Positions 1 through 8,816 of a stretch of 64,000 bases of DNA are shown here, one piece after another. The notes beneath the pieces were generated by a model. That model was not told the origin of the DNA. It worked only from the letters and a program-made list of their open reading frames with translations, and did no database searches. A program made the position numbers and the translations under genes. This stretch comes from Salinisphaeraceae bacterium (GTDB taxonomy: Bacteria > Pseudomonadota > Gammaproteobacteria > Nevskiales > Salinisphaeraceae): the NCBI GenBank assembly GCA_002683405.1, contig NYTH01000022.1, positions 1 to 64,000 of the forward strand, read 5' to 3'. Every line of letters begins with the position of its first letter. The stretch's first letter is position 1.

Positions 1-2
1 GC

Positions 3-614
3 GAGTGGATCCCCGACATCAAGGCCGCAATGGAAGGCGTCAAGCCCGGCCGATGGGATGACGAAAACGCCGGCTATGGCGCGCAGATCAACAAGGCTGC
101 GGCCCAGCGCATCAAGGACCTGATCGGCAAGGGCGTGGACGAAGGGGCCACCCTGGAACTCGACGGTCGCGACTGCACCGTTGAAGGCTATCCGGACGGC
201 AACTGGGTCGGCCCGACCCTGTTCTCGGGCGTGAAACCCGGCCAGACGGTCTACGACCAGGAAATCTTCGGCCCGGTGCTGTCGCTGGTGGACGCCGGTT
301 CACTGGAAGAAGCCATCGCGATCATCAACAGCAACCCCTACGGCAACGGCACATCGATCTTCACCAGCAGCGGCGCCGCGGCGCGCAAGTACAGCCACGA
401 GATCGAAGTGGGTCAGGTGGGCGTGAATATCCCCATCCCCGTGCCGGTGCCCTTCTTCTCGTTTACCGGCGGCAAGGCCAGCTTCTACGGCGATCTCCAC
501 GCCTACGGCAAGCAGGCCATCAAGTTCTTCACCGAAACCAAGACGGTCATTTCCCGCTGGTTCGATGACGACCACCTGCCCACCGGTCCGAACCTGACCA
601 TCAACATGAAGTAG
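3..614 (+). CDS. mmsA: Methylmalonate-semialdehyde dehydrogenase, C-terminal part (5' end outside window)
   Basis: CoA-acylating aldehyde dehydrogenase of valine catabolism, which converts methylmalonate semialdehyde to propionyl-CoA. The frame is open from base 3, so about 203 C-terminal residues are present out of roughly 500 in the family. The visible part carries the aldehyde-dehydrogenase segment [13 protein letters not shown] and the family-typical end, [19 protein letters not shown] followed by [18 protein letters not shown]. The catalytic Cys and the cofactor-binding part lie upstream of the window. It is the first of five co-directional genes that together cover the lower valine pathway. 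Confidence 0.93.
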   Translation, partial: EWIPDIKAAMEGVKPGRWDDENAGYGAQINKAAAQRIKDLIGKGVDEGATLELDGRDCTVEGYPDGNWVGPTLFSGVKPGQTVYDQEIFGPVLSLVDAGSLEEAIAIINSNPYGNGTSIFTSSGAAARKYSHEIEVGQVGVNIPIPVPVPFFSFTGGKASFYGDLHAYGKQAIKFFTETKTVISRWFDDDHLPTGPNLTINMK

Positions 615-686
615 GTCAGCATCCGGGCGGCCCACGAGGCCGCCCGATTGTTTCCGACTCATTCCACTGGAGCCGCTCCAGCCGAC

Positions 687-1850
687 ATGAATTTCGAACT
701 TACCGAAGACCAGAACGCCTACCGCGAAGCCGCGGAGGAATTTGCCGCCAAGGAAATGGCTCCGCACGCCGCCGAGTGGGACGCCGAGCAGATATTCCCC
801 AAGGACGTACTTCGCGCTGCGGGTGAACTGGGCTTTTGCGGCCTGTACTCCCCGGAAAAAGCCGGCGGGCTCGGATTGTCGCGGCTGGATTCTTCAATCG
901 TGTTCGAAGCGCTCTGCACCAAGGGCGACACCTCCACGTCGGCCTTTTTGACCATCCACAACATGGCCACCTGGATGGCCACGGCCTTCGGGCAGGATGA
1001 GATGGTGGAGGAATGGGGTGAGAAACTGACTTCCGGCCAGGCGCTGGCTTCATACTGCCTCACCGAATCGGGTGCCGGATCGGACGCGTCGAGCCTGAAG
1101 ACCACGGCCAGGAAGGACGGGGACCACTACATTCTTAACGGCGGCAAGCAGTTCTCCTCCGGCGCGGGCGATACCGAAGCGCTGGTGGTGATGGCCCGCA
1201 CCGGTGAAGACGGGCCCAGGGGCATTACCTGCTTTCTCGTACCGGGCGACACCGACGGCGTGTCCTACGGCAAGAAGGAAGAAAAAATGGGCTGGAATTC
1301 GCAGCCCACGCGTGCCATCACTTTCGAGGACGCGAAAATTCCGGCCACGTACCGTATCGGCGAGGAAGGCGAAGGCTTCAAGTTCGCGATGATGGGGCTC
1401 GACGGCGGCCGCATCAACATCGGTGTCTGTTCGGTCGGTACCGCTCAGGCCGCCATGGAAACCACCCGCGACTACCTGCATGAACGCAAGCAGTTCGGCC
1501 AGGCCATCGCCGACTTCCAGGCCACCCAGTTCAAGTTTGCCGACATGGCCACCGAACTGACCGCCGCCCGGCAGATGATTCGCCTGGCCGCCAGCAAGCT
1601 CGACAACAAGGCCCCCGAAGCCACCAGCTTCTGCGCCATGGCCAAGCGCTTTGCCACCGACGCCTGCTTCAACGTCGTCAACGACGCCCTGCAGCTGCAC
1701 GGCGGCTACGGCTACATCAAGGAATATCCGCTGGAGCGCATGGTGCGCGACCTGCGTGTGCACCAGATTCTGGAAGGCACCAACGAAATCATGCGCATGA
1801 TCATCGCCCGGCGACTGTTGGCCGACGGCGCGCTGGAACAGATCAAATAA
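687..1850 (+). CDS. Acyl-CoA dehydrogenase, isobutyryl-CoA dehydrogenase type
   Basis: FAD-dependent acyl-CoA dehydrogenase of 387 residues, predicted to oxidise isobutyryl-CoA to methacrylyl-CoA. The reading frame is open from 648, but the ATG at 687 gives the normal family N-terminus (MNFELTEDQNAYREAAEEFA) and is preferred. The middle part has the acyl-CoA/FAD signature YCLTESGAGSDASSLKT. The C-terminus has LHGGYGYIKEYPLERMVRD and then HQILEGTNEIMR, where the Glu of EGT is the catalytic base in this subfamily. The HQILEG(T/S)NE form resembles ACAD8-type isobutyryl-CoA dehydrogenases. Its place between mmsA and the hydratase/hydrolase genes supports the substrate. Confidence 0.9.
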   Translation: MNFELTEDQNAYREAAEEFAAKEMAPHAAEWDAEQIFPKDVLRAAGELGFCGLYSPEKAGGLGLSRLDSSIVFEALCTKGDTSTSAFLTIHNMATWMATAFGQDEMVEEWGEKLTSGQALASYCLTESGAGSDASSLKTTARKDGDHYILNGGKQFSSGAGDTEALVVMARTGEDGPRGITCFLVPGDTDGVSYGKKEEKMGWNSQPTRAITFEDAKIPATYRIGEEGEGFKFAMMGLDGGRINIGVCSVGTAQAAMETTRDYLHERKQFGQAIADFQATQFKFADMATELTAARQMIRLAASKLDNKAPEATSFCAMAKRFATDACFNVVNDALQLHGGYGYIKEYPLERMVRDLRVHQILEGTNEIMRMIIARRLLADGALEQIK

Positions 1851-1861
1851 CTAAGGCAGTA

Positions 1862-2019
1862 ACCACAGAGGCGCAGAGAACACAGAGATAAAGACGGACT
1901 AACCACAAAGGCACAAAGGACACAAAGTAAAAATGGCTTTTGCTTTACACCTTTGTGCACTTTGTGCCTTTGTGGTGAATATTCTTGTTCTTCCTCTGTT
2001 TGCTCTGTGCCTGAAGTGC
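1862..2019. repeat. Nested palindromic intergenic repeat, copy 1
   Basis: The left side holds two arms. The outer arm begins at 1862 (ACCACAGAGGCGCAGAG) and the inner arm begins at 1902 (ACCACAAAGGCACAAAG). The inner right arm at 1951-1976 is the reverse complement of the inner left arm and ends GCCTTTGTGGT. The outer right arm at about 1992-2019 is degraded. The arms are built from short AC(A/C)(A/G)AG-type units, so the RNA could fold into a hairpin within a hairpin. It begins 11 bases after the acyl-CoA dehydrogenase stop codon. Confidence 0.9.
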
Positions 2020-2020
2020 T

Positions 2021-2090
2021 TTGCCTTAAACGATCATGCCTCCAGACATAAATAAACGAGGCGAAAACGAACAACATCGAGACGGTCGAC
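2021..2090 (+). pseudogene. Decayed duplicate of the downstream gene's leader and start
   Basis: This stretch aligns with 2258-2330, the leader and first codons of the enoyl-CoA hydratase gene. Both contain TTGCCTTAAA, then GCCTCC, then AATAAA(A)CGAGG as the Shine-Dalgarno region, then a start-like segment: ACGAACAACATCGAG here and ATGAGCAACATCAAG in the real gene. The start codon has become ACG and the frame is not kept. It looks like one half of a duplication that copied a palindromic repeat together with the neighbouring gene start. Confidence 0.6.
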
Positions 2091-2106
2091 TCTTGAAAAG
2101 ACATTA

Positions 2107-2258
2107 ACCACAGAGGCACAGAGGACACAGAGATCAAAGATGGACTAACCACAAAGGACACAAAGTAAAGAACGCTCTTGTCTTACCTCTTTGTGCACTT
2201 TGTGCCTTTGTGGTTAAAAATTTTCTGCCTTTCTCTGCGCCCTCTGTGCCTCAGTGGT
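2107..2258. repeat. Nested palindromic intergenic repeat, copy 2
   Basis: Same structure as copy 1. The outer left arm is 2107-2132, the inner left arm 2148-2165, the inner right arm 2187-2214 and the outer right arm 2231-2258. The inner left arm is shorter than in the other copies because one GCACAAAG unit is missing, which suggests slippage within the short units. It ends about 48 bases before the start codon of the enoyl-CoA hydratase gene. Confidence 0.9.
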
Positions 2259-2305
2259 TTGCCTTAAAAAGTCGCGCCTCCCAACTCGAATAAAACGAGG
2301 TTGAA

Positions 2306-3079
2306 ATGAGCAACATCAAGGTCGAAAAACAGGGCAACACGGCCCTGCTCACCATCAGTAATCCGCCCGCCAACGTGTGGACCCAGGATTCGCTCAACGA
2401 GCTCTATGACGTGATCGAGCAGCTCGACGCCGACCCCGACAACTATGCCCTGGTCATCACCGGCGAGGGCGACAAGTTCTTTTCGGCCGGCGCCGACCTG
2501 AAAACCTTTGCCTCTGGTGACAAGGGCGTGGCGGCTACGATGGCTTTCGCATTCGGCCGCGCTTTCGAGCGGCTGGCCGCCTACAAGGGCGTGTCCATTG
2601 CCGCCATCAACGGCTTTGCCATGGGCGGCGGCCTGGAATGCGCCATGGCCTGCGATATCCGCATTGCGGCGGACAACGCCCAGATGGCCCTGCCCGAAGC
2701 CGCGGTGGGCCTGCTGCCCTGCGGCTGCGGCACGCAGAATCTGCCCCGCATTGTCGGTGAAGGCTGGGCCAAGCGCATGATTCTCTGCGGCGAGCGCCTC
2801 AAGGCCGACAAGGCGCTCGAAATCGGCCTGGTCGAGGAGGTTGTAGGTCAGGGCGAAGCAAAAGACACCGCGCTGGAACTGGCCGCCAAAGTGGCCGGCC
2901 AGTCACCCTCTTCCGTGGGTGTGTGCAAGGACCTGATCCAGGCCGCCCGGACCACCGCGCCGGATTTGAACCTGCCGCGCGAGCGCGAGGAGTTTGTGGC
3001 GCTGTTCGATCGGGCCGACACAACAGAGGGCGTCAACGCGTTCCTCGAAAAACGCAAACCCGAGTGGAAAAACGCCTGA
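2306..3079 (+). CDS. Enoyl-CoA hydratase/isomerase family protein
   Basis: Crotonase-fold protein of 257 residues. Oxyanion-hole segments are visible at KFFSAGADLKTF and AAINGFAMGGGLECAMACD. Both catalytic glutamates known from enoyl-CoA hydratase are kept, the first in GGGLECAM and the second in ALPEAAVGLLP. The ATG at 2306 follows AACGAGG at 2294-2300, a good ribosome binding site. In this operon the expected step is hydration of methacrylyl-CoA to 3-hydroxyisobutyryl-CoA. The fold alone does not fix the substrate, so that assignment is inferred from the neighbours. Confidence 0.9.
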   Translation: MSNIKVEKQGNTALLTISNPPANVWTQDSLNELYDVIEQLDADPDNYALVITGEGDKFFSAGADLKTFASGDKGVAATMAFAFGRAFERLAAYKGVSIAAINGFAMGGGLECAMACDIRIAADNAQMALPEAAVGLLPCGCGTQNLPRIVGEGWAKRMILCGERLKADKALEIGLVEEVVGQGEAKDTALELAAKVAGQSPSSVGVCKDLIQAARTTAPDLNLPREREEFVALFDRADTTEGVNAFLEKRKPEWKNA

Positions 3080-3095
3080 CCCACCCAAGACATTA

Positions 3096-3269
<174 letters not shown>

Positions 3270-3287
3270 TGATTAGGCAAGAAAGTT

Positions 3288-4412
3288 ATGTCATCCGACG
3301 AACCCGTAATCTTTGACGAACTCGACGCCGGCGCCGGCAAGCGCATCGGCCGCGCCACGCTCAACGCGCCCAAGGCGCTGAACTCGCTGTCCATGGCGAT
3401 GATCGAGCGCCTGCAGCCAAAGCTGGCCGAGTGGGATGCCGACGAGCAGATCGTCTGCATTGTCATCGACGGTGCGGGCGACAAGGCATTTTGTGCGGGC
3501 GGCGACATCATCCAGCTCTACAAGGGCATGAGCGGCGAAGGCGACCCCGACTACCCGCCGCGATTCTTCACCGAGGAATACCGGCTCGACTATCAGATTC
3601 ACACGCTCAAGACCCCCTGCATCACCTGGGGTGACGGCATCGTGATGGGCGGCGGCATGGGTATATTTGCCGGTGGCGGCTACAAGGTGGTCACCGAGAA
3701 AGCCCGCCTGGCCATGCCGGAAATCACCATCGGGCTGTTTCCCGACGTGGGCGGCACGTGGTTTCTCAACCGCCTGCCCGGGCGCACGGGGCTCTTTCTC
3801 GGGCTGACCGGCGCACATATGAACGCCGGTGATGCAATGTTCCTGGGTCTGGCTGATCGCTACGTCGCCAGCGACCATATTGAAAGCCTGCTCGAATCCC
3901 TGCAGAGCGTTGAAGACTGGAGCCGGCCGCACGCGAGCGTCGACAATCTGCTGCGACGGCTTGAAGACGGCGACCGGGCAGACTGCCCCGCCTCGCCGGT
4001 CGAGCAGCACTTCGACACGATCAACCGCGCCTGCGACGCCGGGGATCTGCGCGGCATAGAAGCGGGCATTCTGCGTTTGGCCGACAGCGAGGAGAAATTT
4101 CTCGCAAAAGCCGCCAAGGGTCTGGCCTCGGGCTGCCCGATGACCGCCCACCTGATCTACCGGCAGATGACCCGGGGGGCGCACCTGTCATTGCGCGAGG
4201 TATTCCAGCGCGAGCTCAAGATGGCCTGGCACTGCTGCCTGCACGGCGATTTCCAGGAGGGCATCCGGGCGCTGCTGGTGGACAAAGACGGCGAGCCAAA
4301 GTGGCGCCACGCCTCCATTGCGGAGGTACCGGAAGCCGACATCGACGAACACTTCACCCCGCCCTGGAATGGCGAGCACCCGTTGGCCGATCTACCCGTC
4401 GAGGCGCCTTAG
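3288..4412 (+). CDS. 3-hydroxyisobutyryl-CoA hydrolase (HIBCH type)
   Basis: Crotonase-superfamily protein of 374 residues, the usual length for 3-hydroxyisobutyryl-CoA hydrolases and about 115 residues longer than simple hydratases. The HIBCH pattern is clear: AFCAGGDIIQLY, then GDGIVMGGGMGIFAGG, then LAMPEITIGLFPDVGGTWFL. The C-terminal helical extension runs to the end. It releases free 3-hydroxyisobutyrate, the substrate of the next gene's product. The start at 3288 follows GAAAGTT, a modest ribosome binding site. It stands in the operon order expected for valine breakdown. Confidence 0.9.
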   Translation: MSSDEPVIFDELDAGAGKRIGRATLNAPKALNSLSMAMIERLQPKLAEWDADEQIVCIVIDGAGDKAFCAGGDIIQLYKGMSGEGDPDYPPRFFTEEYRLDYQIHTLKTPCITWGDGIVMGGGMGIFAGGGYKVVTEKARLAMPEITIGLFPDVGGTWFLNRLPGRTGLFLGLTGAHMNAGDAMFLGLADRYVASDHIESLLESLQSVEDWSRPHASVDNLLRRLEDGDRADCPASPVEQHFDTINRACDAGDLRGIEAGILRLADSEEKFLAKAAKGLASGCPMTAHLIYRQMTRGAHLSLREVFQRELKMAWHCCLHGDFQEGIRALLVDKDGEPKWRHASIAEVPEADIDEHFTPPWNGEHPLADLPVEAP

Positions 4413-4437
4413 AGGCGACTATCAAAGACTGAAGAAA

Positions 4438-4603
4438 ACCACAGAGGCACAGAGAACGCAGAGCGGCAAAAAAGAAAAGCATTAACCACAAAGGAACAAA
4501 GGACACAAAGTTTAGGAGGCTGGTCTCTTCGCCCTTTGTGCTCTTTGTCTTTTTGCGGTGAGTATTCTTGTTTTTCCTCTGTGTTTTCTGCGCCTCTGTG
4601 GCT
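4438..4603. repeat. Nested palindromic intergenic repeat, copy 4
   Basis: The outer left arm is 4438-4463, the inner left arm 4485-4510, the inner right arm 4534-4560 and the outer right arm about 4576-4603. It is more diverged than copy 3; for example, the inner right arm reads TTTTTGCGGTG at its end. It fills the gap between the hydrolase gene and mmsB. Confidence 0.87.
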
Positions 4604-4633
4604 CTTAAACCAATCATCGAGAGGAGCAACATC

Positions 4634-5518
4634 ATGGCGAAAATCGGATTCATCGGTCTGGGCAACATGGGCGGTCCCATGGCATCCAATCTCATCAAGG
4701 CCGGGCACGACGTGACGGTTTTTGATCTGTCCGAAGAACTCATGGATGCCGCCGTGGCGGACGGCGCAAGCAAGGCCGACACGGCCGCGGGCGTGCTGAA
4801 CGGCGCCGAATTTGTCGTCTCGATGCTGCCCAACGGCAACATCGTGAAGGATCTGTATATCCACAAGGATGCCCTGCTTGACCAGATGGACAGCAGCACG
4901 CTGGTCATCGACAGCTCCACCATCGCCTCCGAGGACGCCGTCGAAGTGCACCAGGCCGCCGCCGCCAAGGGCATCGCCATGATCGACGCGCCCGTATCGG
5001 GCGGCGTGGGCGCAGCCAAGGCCGGCAAGCTGGCCTTCATCTGTGGCGGCGTGGCCGGCGATGTCGAAAAGGCCCGGCCCGTGCTGGAACAGATGGGCAA
5101 GGCCGCCTTCCACGCCGGCGAGTCCGGCGCCGGTCAAATCGCCAAGATCTGCAACAACATGCTGCTGGCCGTACACATGATCGGTACCGCCGAAGCGCTG
5201 CAGATGGGCGTGAATGCCGGGCTCGACCCCAAGGTCATGACCGAGATCATGACGGCGTCCTCCGGCCGCAACTGGTCGCTGGACACCTACAATCCCTACC
5301 CGGGCGTTCAGGATGGCGTGCCGGCCGGCAATGACTACCAGGGCGGATTTCTGGTGAAGCTCATGTCGAAGGATCTGGGTCTGGCCGAGGCCGCGGCGGA
5401 CAAGTTTTCGGCGCGCACGCCCATGGGCGATCTGGCCCGCGAGCTTTACCGACAGCATGGTGAAGCCGGCTTTGAGGACCGGGACTTCTCCAGCATCCTG
5501 AAGATGTTGCAGCAGTAG
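4634..5518 (+). CDS. mmsB: 3-hydroxyisobutyrate dehydrogenase
   Basis: NAD-dependent beta-hydroxyacid dehydrogenase of 294 residues that oxidises 3-hydroxyisobutyrate to methylmalonate semialdehyde, the substrate of MmsA. The N-terminus has the dinucleotide-binding loop IGFIGLGNMGGPMASNL. The middle has APVSGGVGAAKAGKL. The catalytic Lys is in GQIAKICNNM. The frame is open from 4568, but that extension lies inside repeat copy 4. The ATG at 4634 follows GAGAGGAGC at 4618-4626 and is the start. A GC-rich hairpin without a T-run (GGCCGCGC 5546-5553 with GCGCGGCC 5567-5574) lies after the stop, in the convergent gap. Confidence 0.94.
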   Translation: MAKIGFIGLGNMGGPMASNLIKAGHDVTVFDLSEELMDAAVADGASKADTAAGVLNGAEFVVSMLPNGNIVKDLYIHKDALLDQMDSSTLVIDSSTIASEDAVEVHQAAAAKGIAMIDAPVSGGVGAAKAGKLAFICGGVAGDVEKARPVLEQMGKAAFHAGESGAGQIAKICNNMLLAVHMIGTAEALQMGVNAGLDPKVMTEIMTASSGRNWSLDTYNPYPGVQDGVPAGNDYQGGFLVKLMSKDLGLAEAAADKFSARTPMGDLARELYRQHGEAGFEDRDFSSILKMLQQ

Positions 5519-5598
5519 CCCCCTATTGAAGCAGGGGCGCCGGAAGGCCGCGCCGGTTCGCTGGCCGCGCGGCCCTGCTCAATGGGCCAACCTGCGCC

Positions 5599-6294
5599 TC
5601 AGGCACTACCCCAGTCCACCGAATCTCGCAGCGACTGGGCCACCGCATCCAGTACGCGTCGCTCCGGGCAGAAAACGGCGATCATGCCCTGCGGCGTGGA
5701 AACCAGCCGACCGCGCTGCCCATCGACATTCACATAGCGGTCGCCAGGCTCGAAGTCGCCGGGCATGACAAAGGCGGTGGCCCGCACGCCGCCGGTTTCC
5801 ACAACGAAATGCGACGAGGTGTGCGTCCCGACATCGCAAATGCGCGCCGCGACCGGCTCACCCGGCGTGTGCGTGAGGGTGAACCCGACCCCCTGATTGG
5901 CAAGTTCCAGCTTGTTGCGCGCCTGCGGCCAGCGCTCGCTTTCGTGGATGGGGTCATGCGTCATGTGCGCGATCATGTCGGTAACCAGGCCCTCATCGTA
6001 CGTATCCATGCGCAGGACGATGGCGGCGACGGCGACGATCATCAGGCAGACCCCCGCCGCCACGGCAATCCAGCGCTGCCGGATACGGCTGCGGGTGCTG
6101 CGCTCGAAGATGACTTCCTGCCCCAGATGATCGGGCACCGGAATACGCATGGCCTGCTCGAGTTTCCGGTTGAACTGCGCCTGCTCGCGGGCGTGCCGGC
6201 GGCAACTTTCGCATTCGTTCAGGTGCTCGCGGGCCTCGCGCGACAGTTGGCCCGGTGTGGTCAGCAATTCGCGGCGGGTGTCCAGGCAGCTCAT
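5599..6294 (-). CDS. Anti-sigma factor, DUF3379-type with zinc finger
   Basis: Membrane-anchored protein of 231 residues. The N-terminus has an HxxxCxxC motif (HLNECESC, residues 24-31), as in zinc-binding anti-sigma domains. One membrane segment follows at about residues 75-96 (AVAAGVCLMIVAVAAIVL). The remaining C-terminal part, about 135 residues, is predicted to be periplasmic. The start overlaps the stop of the ECF sigma gene by ATGA (6291-6294), the usual arrangement of a sigma factor and its regulator. The DUF3379 assignment rests on the combination of zinc finger, single membrane segment and sigma neighbour. The signal it senses is unknown. Confidence 0.85.
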   Translation of the reverse strand: MSCLDTRRELLTTPGQLSREAREHLNECESCRRHAREQAQFNRKLEQAMRIPVPDHLGQEVIFERSTRSRIRQRWIAVAAGVCLMIVAVAAIVLRMDTYDEGLVTDMIAHMTHDPIHESERWPQARNKLELANQGVGFTLTHTPGEPVAARICDVGTHTSSHFVVETGGVRATAFVMPGDFEPGDRYVNVDGQRGRLVSTPQGMIAVFCPERRVLDAVAQSLRDSVDWGSA

Positions 6295-6839
6295 GAGCGG
6301 CCTCCCCGAACCTGGTCACTGGCCAGCCGGTCCGCATCGACGGTCGCGAGCAACTGCTTACGGGCACGGAACAGGCGTGTCATGACGGCGCTTTCGCTGA
6401 TCTGCATGGTCTCGGCAATTTCGGCGACGCTGTATCCCATGATGACCTGCAGCGCGAGCGGCTCGCGATAGTCCTCGGCCAGAGCGTGAATTCGCTGGTG
6501 CAGTTCGCGCAGTTCGGCGGCGTTCCAGTTGGAATCGCCGGCCAGGTCGATCATGTCATCCACTTCCATATCGACCCGATCCAGCCGCTTGCGCTCGTAA
6601 AGCCGGGCATGCTCGCGCCGGCACGTCGTAATCAGCCAGCTCTTGACGGCTTTCTTGTCGCGCAGGTTGTCCATGAAACGCCAGGCGCGCAGGAGCGTCT
6701 CCTGCACCACGTCCTCGGCGATCTGCCGGTCGCGACACAGCCAGTAGGCATAGCGATACACGTCGTCGCTGAACGCGCCCACCATGGCGTCAAAGCGATG
6801 CTGCTTGCTGTTCATGTCGGCGTCCGCGCGCTCGGTCAT
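6291..6839 (-). CDS. ECF-type RNA polymerase sigma factor
   Basis: Sigma-70 family protein of 182 residues with only regions 2 and 4. Region 2 is seen in YWLCRDRQIAEDVVQETLLR, with the promoter-melting part next to NLRDKKAVKSWLITTCRRE. Region 4 is the helix-turn-helix in GYSVAEIAETMQISESAVMT. It is translationally coupled to the anti-sigma gene by a 4-base overlap. A second in-frame ATG at 6815 (MNSKQHRF) is a possible start. selO lies 39 bases upstream on the same strand, so the three genes may be transcribed together. Confidence 0.92.
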   Translation of the reverse strand: MTERADADMNSKQHRFDAMVGAFSDDVYRYAYWLCRDRQIAEDVVQETLLRAWRFMDNLRDKKAVKSWLITTCRREHARLYERKRLDRVDMEVDDMIDLAGDSNWNAAELRELHQRIHALAEDYREPLALQVIMGYSVAEIAETMQISESAVMTRLFRARKQLLATVDADRLASDQVRGGRS

Positions 6840-6878
6840 TGGCTTGTTCCTGTAGACCGGCCTGAGCGCGATCCGCTT

Positions 6879-8414
6879 TCAGCTTGAGCAGCTGACGCTG
6901 ATGTGGCGCGCCCAGTCCGGCGGCAACCGGGCAAGCTCGGCGTGCTCGGGCTGTTCGTCGAAGGGTCGTTCGAGCACCCGGCCCAGCCGCTGCATGACGC
7001 TAAAGTCGCCCGCCTGAGCAGCTTCGATGGCCTGCTGGGCAAGATAGTTCCGCAGCACGTAGCGCGGATTGGCGGCGCGCATGCGGCCCTGTCGCTCCTG
7101 CTCCGACAAGCCGTCCTGCTCGAGCCGGGCGCGCCATCGCGCCAGCCAGCGCGCGGCGGCCTCGCGGTCGCTGAATTCGTCGTGAAACGGCGCGTTGCCG
7201 TGATCGGCCTGGCCCGGCGTGTCACTCAGACTCCGGAAGCTGCGGGTGAAATCCGCCTTGTCGCGCGCCATCAGCGCAAGCAGGTCGTCCAGCAACTCGC
7301 CATCCTGCTCTTGCCGACTGCTCAGCCCGAGCTTGGCGCGAAACTGCGTCATGTAGGCCGTAACGAATCGCGGCCGGTAGGCCTCGAGCAGGGACTGGCC
7401 AATCTCCACGGCCGGGTCCGGTTCGTCAGCCAGCAGCGGCAGAATGGCCTGCACGAAACGGCTCAGGTTCCACAGACCGACGTCGGGCTGCTGGTCGTAG
7501 GCGTAGCGGCCGATGTGGTCGGTGTGGTTGCAGATCCAGCCGGGCTCGTAGGCGTCCATGAAGCCATAGGGGCCGTAGTCGATGGTCAGCCCAAGCGCGG
7601 ACATGTTGTCGGTGTTCATCACGCCGTGACAAAAGCCGACAGCCTGCCAGCGGGCGATCAGATCGGCGGTGCGTTCGATCACCTCGCCCACCCAGGCGGC
7701 ATAGCGGTCCTGCGGGTCGCTGACCGACGCTGCCGCCGGGAAATGGTCCTCGATGAGACGGTCGGCCAGCGGTTTCAGGTCGGCAAACTGCTTGCGATAG
7801 AACAGCACTTCGAAACTGCCGAAGCGGATATGGCTGGGCGCCACCCGGGCCAGCACCGCGGCCGTTTCCACGGTCTCGCGATAAACCGGGTCGGGCGAAG
7901 CGCAGAGACTCAAGGCACGGGTGGTCGGAATGCCCAGCGCGTGCAGCGCCTCGCTGGCAAGGTATTCGCGGATGGTGGAACGCAAAACGGCGCGGCCGTC
8001 CGCCGTGCGTGAATAGGGCGTCAGGCCCGCACCCTTGAGCTGGATGTCCCGGAACCGGCCGGACCGGTCACGAATCTGACCCAGCGAGATGGCGCGCCCG
8101 TCGCCCAGTTGGGGCACCCACACGCCGAACTGATGGCCGGCGTATAGCTGCGCAAAGGGCGTGGCGCCCTCGGGCACCCGGCCGCCCGCCAGTATTTCGG
8201 CGGTGTCCGTTCGACTTTCCGCGGCCGGGTCGATTCCCAGATCGGCTGCCAGCGTGGAGTTGAACACCTCCAGCGTCGGAGAGCCCAGCGGCGTAGGCGC
8301 CGTTTCACGGCCGTAGGTCTGGCCGTAGCGAGCCAGCGGCTGGTGCCAGGTCAGCGCGTCCAGCGTGCTCGTGAGCCCCTGGGGGTCATCGCGGTCGGGT
8401 TGAGTGCTTGCCAT
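6879..8414 (-). CDS. selO: Protein adenylyltransferase SelO (YdiU/UPF0061 family)
   Basis: Pseudokinase-fold enzyme of 511 residues that transfers AMP to proteins; in characterised homologues the targets are Ser, Thr or Tyr residues and the role is redox stress. Conserved blocks are FAQLYAGHQFGVWVPQLGDG (residues 88-107), QLKGAGLTPYSRTADGR (125-141), CHGVMNTDNMSALG and DYGPYGFMDAY. The extreme C-terminus is SCSS before TGA. The Cys sits where animal SELENOO has selenocysteine (U in USS), so this is the Cys form. Length is slightly above the roughly 480 residues of E. coli YdiU. Confidence 0.95.
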   Translation of the reverse strand: MASTQPDRDDPQGLTSTLDALTWHQPLARYGQTYGRETAPTPLGSPTLEVFNSTLAADLGIDPAAESRTDTAEILAGGRVPEGATPFAQLYAGHQFGVWVPQLGDGRAISLGQIRDRSGRFRDIQLKGAGLTPYSRTADGRAVLRSTIREYLASEALHALGIPTTRALSLCASPDPVYRETVETAAVLARVAPSHIRFGSFEVLFYRKQFADLKPLADRLIEDHFPAAASVSDPQDRYAAWVGEVIERTADLIARWQAVGFCHGVMNTDNMSALGLTIDYGPYGFMDAYEPGWICNHTDHIGRYAYDQQPDVGLWNLSRFVQAILPLLADEPDPAVEIGQSLLEAYRPRFVTAYMTQFRAKLGLSSRQEQDGELLDDLLALMARDKADFTRSFRSLSDTPGQADHGNAPFHDEFSDREAAARWLARWRARLEQDGLSEQERQGRMRAANPRYVLRNYLAQQAIEAAQAGDFSVMQRLGRVLERPFDEQPEHAELARLPPDWARHISVSCSS

Positions 8415-8459
8415 GCAGGAAGGCTGGACGCGCGTCAGGCGCTTTTCAAGCCGAACCGA

Positions 8460-8816
8460 TCATTCCTGACAGTAGGCCCCGCCGCCGGCGGCATCCCCCA
8501 GTTCCACGCTCTCGCTGTCCGGATTATCCCGGCAGCGCGCCTGCTGACGCTCCAGTTCACGACTCTGCTGGGACTTGTCGTGCTCATAGACGCGGCGGGC
8601 ATCCTGCAAACGCTCGATATCCGATGACAGGCCATCCGGATCGGCCGGCCCCGGGCCGGGCTGGACCGGTTGCGGCTCCCCCGCCTGCTCGAAGGCCTCC
8701 GCGGGGTCTGACGCGGGCGCCCGCGGGTCGCTTTCCTGCGGAGAAAATACCTGGCATCCCGCAGCCGCCATGCTCAACACCACCGCAGCCGCGGGCCACC
8801 CTCCAACTGAATTCAT
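8460..8816 (-). CDS. Predicted lipoprotein, unknown function
   Basis: Small protein of 118 residues. The ATG at 8816 is chosen because AGGGGAA lies just upstream on the coding strand and because it starts a lipoprotein signal peptide (VVLSMAAAGC, lipobox AAGC near residue 20). The mature part is rich in Pro, Gln, Asp and Glu. It has a short predicted helix around DIERLQDARRVYEHDKSQQS and two further Cys near the C-terminus. No known family was recognised. It is divergent from the exported protein gene at 9024. Confidence 0.6.
   Translation of the reverse strand: MNSVGGWPAAAVVLSMAAAGCQVFSPQESDPRAPASDPAEAFEQAGEPQPVQPGPGPADPDGLSSDIERLQDARRVYEHDKSQQSRELERQQARCRDNPDSESVELGDAAGGGAYCQE

Noticed and set aside
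1712-2161. Minus-strand frame across repeat copy 1 and others in the repeats
   Set aside because: The frames arise from the repetitive arms (LCVLCAFVV-type peptides) and from the antisense of the dehydrogenase gene. They have no ribosome binding site or conserved domain.
5546-5574. GC-rich hairpin after mmsB as a terminator
   Set aside because: The 8-bp stem is good but no T-run follows on either strand, so it is not called as an intrinsic terminator.
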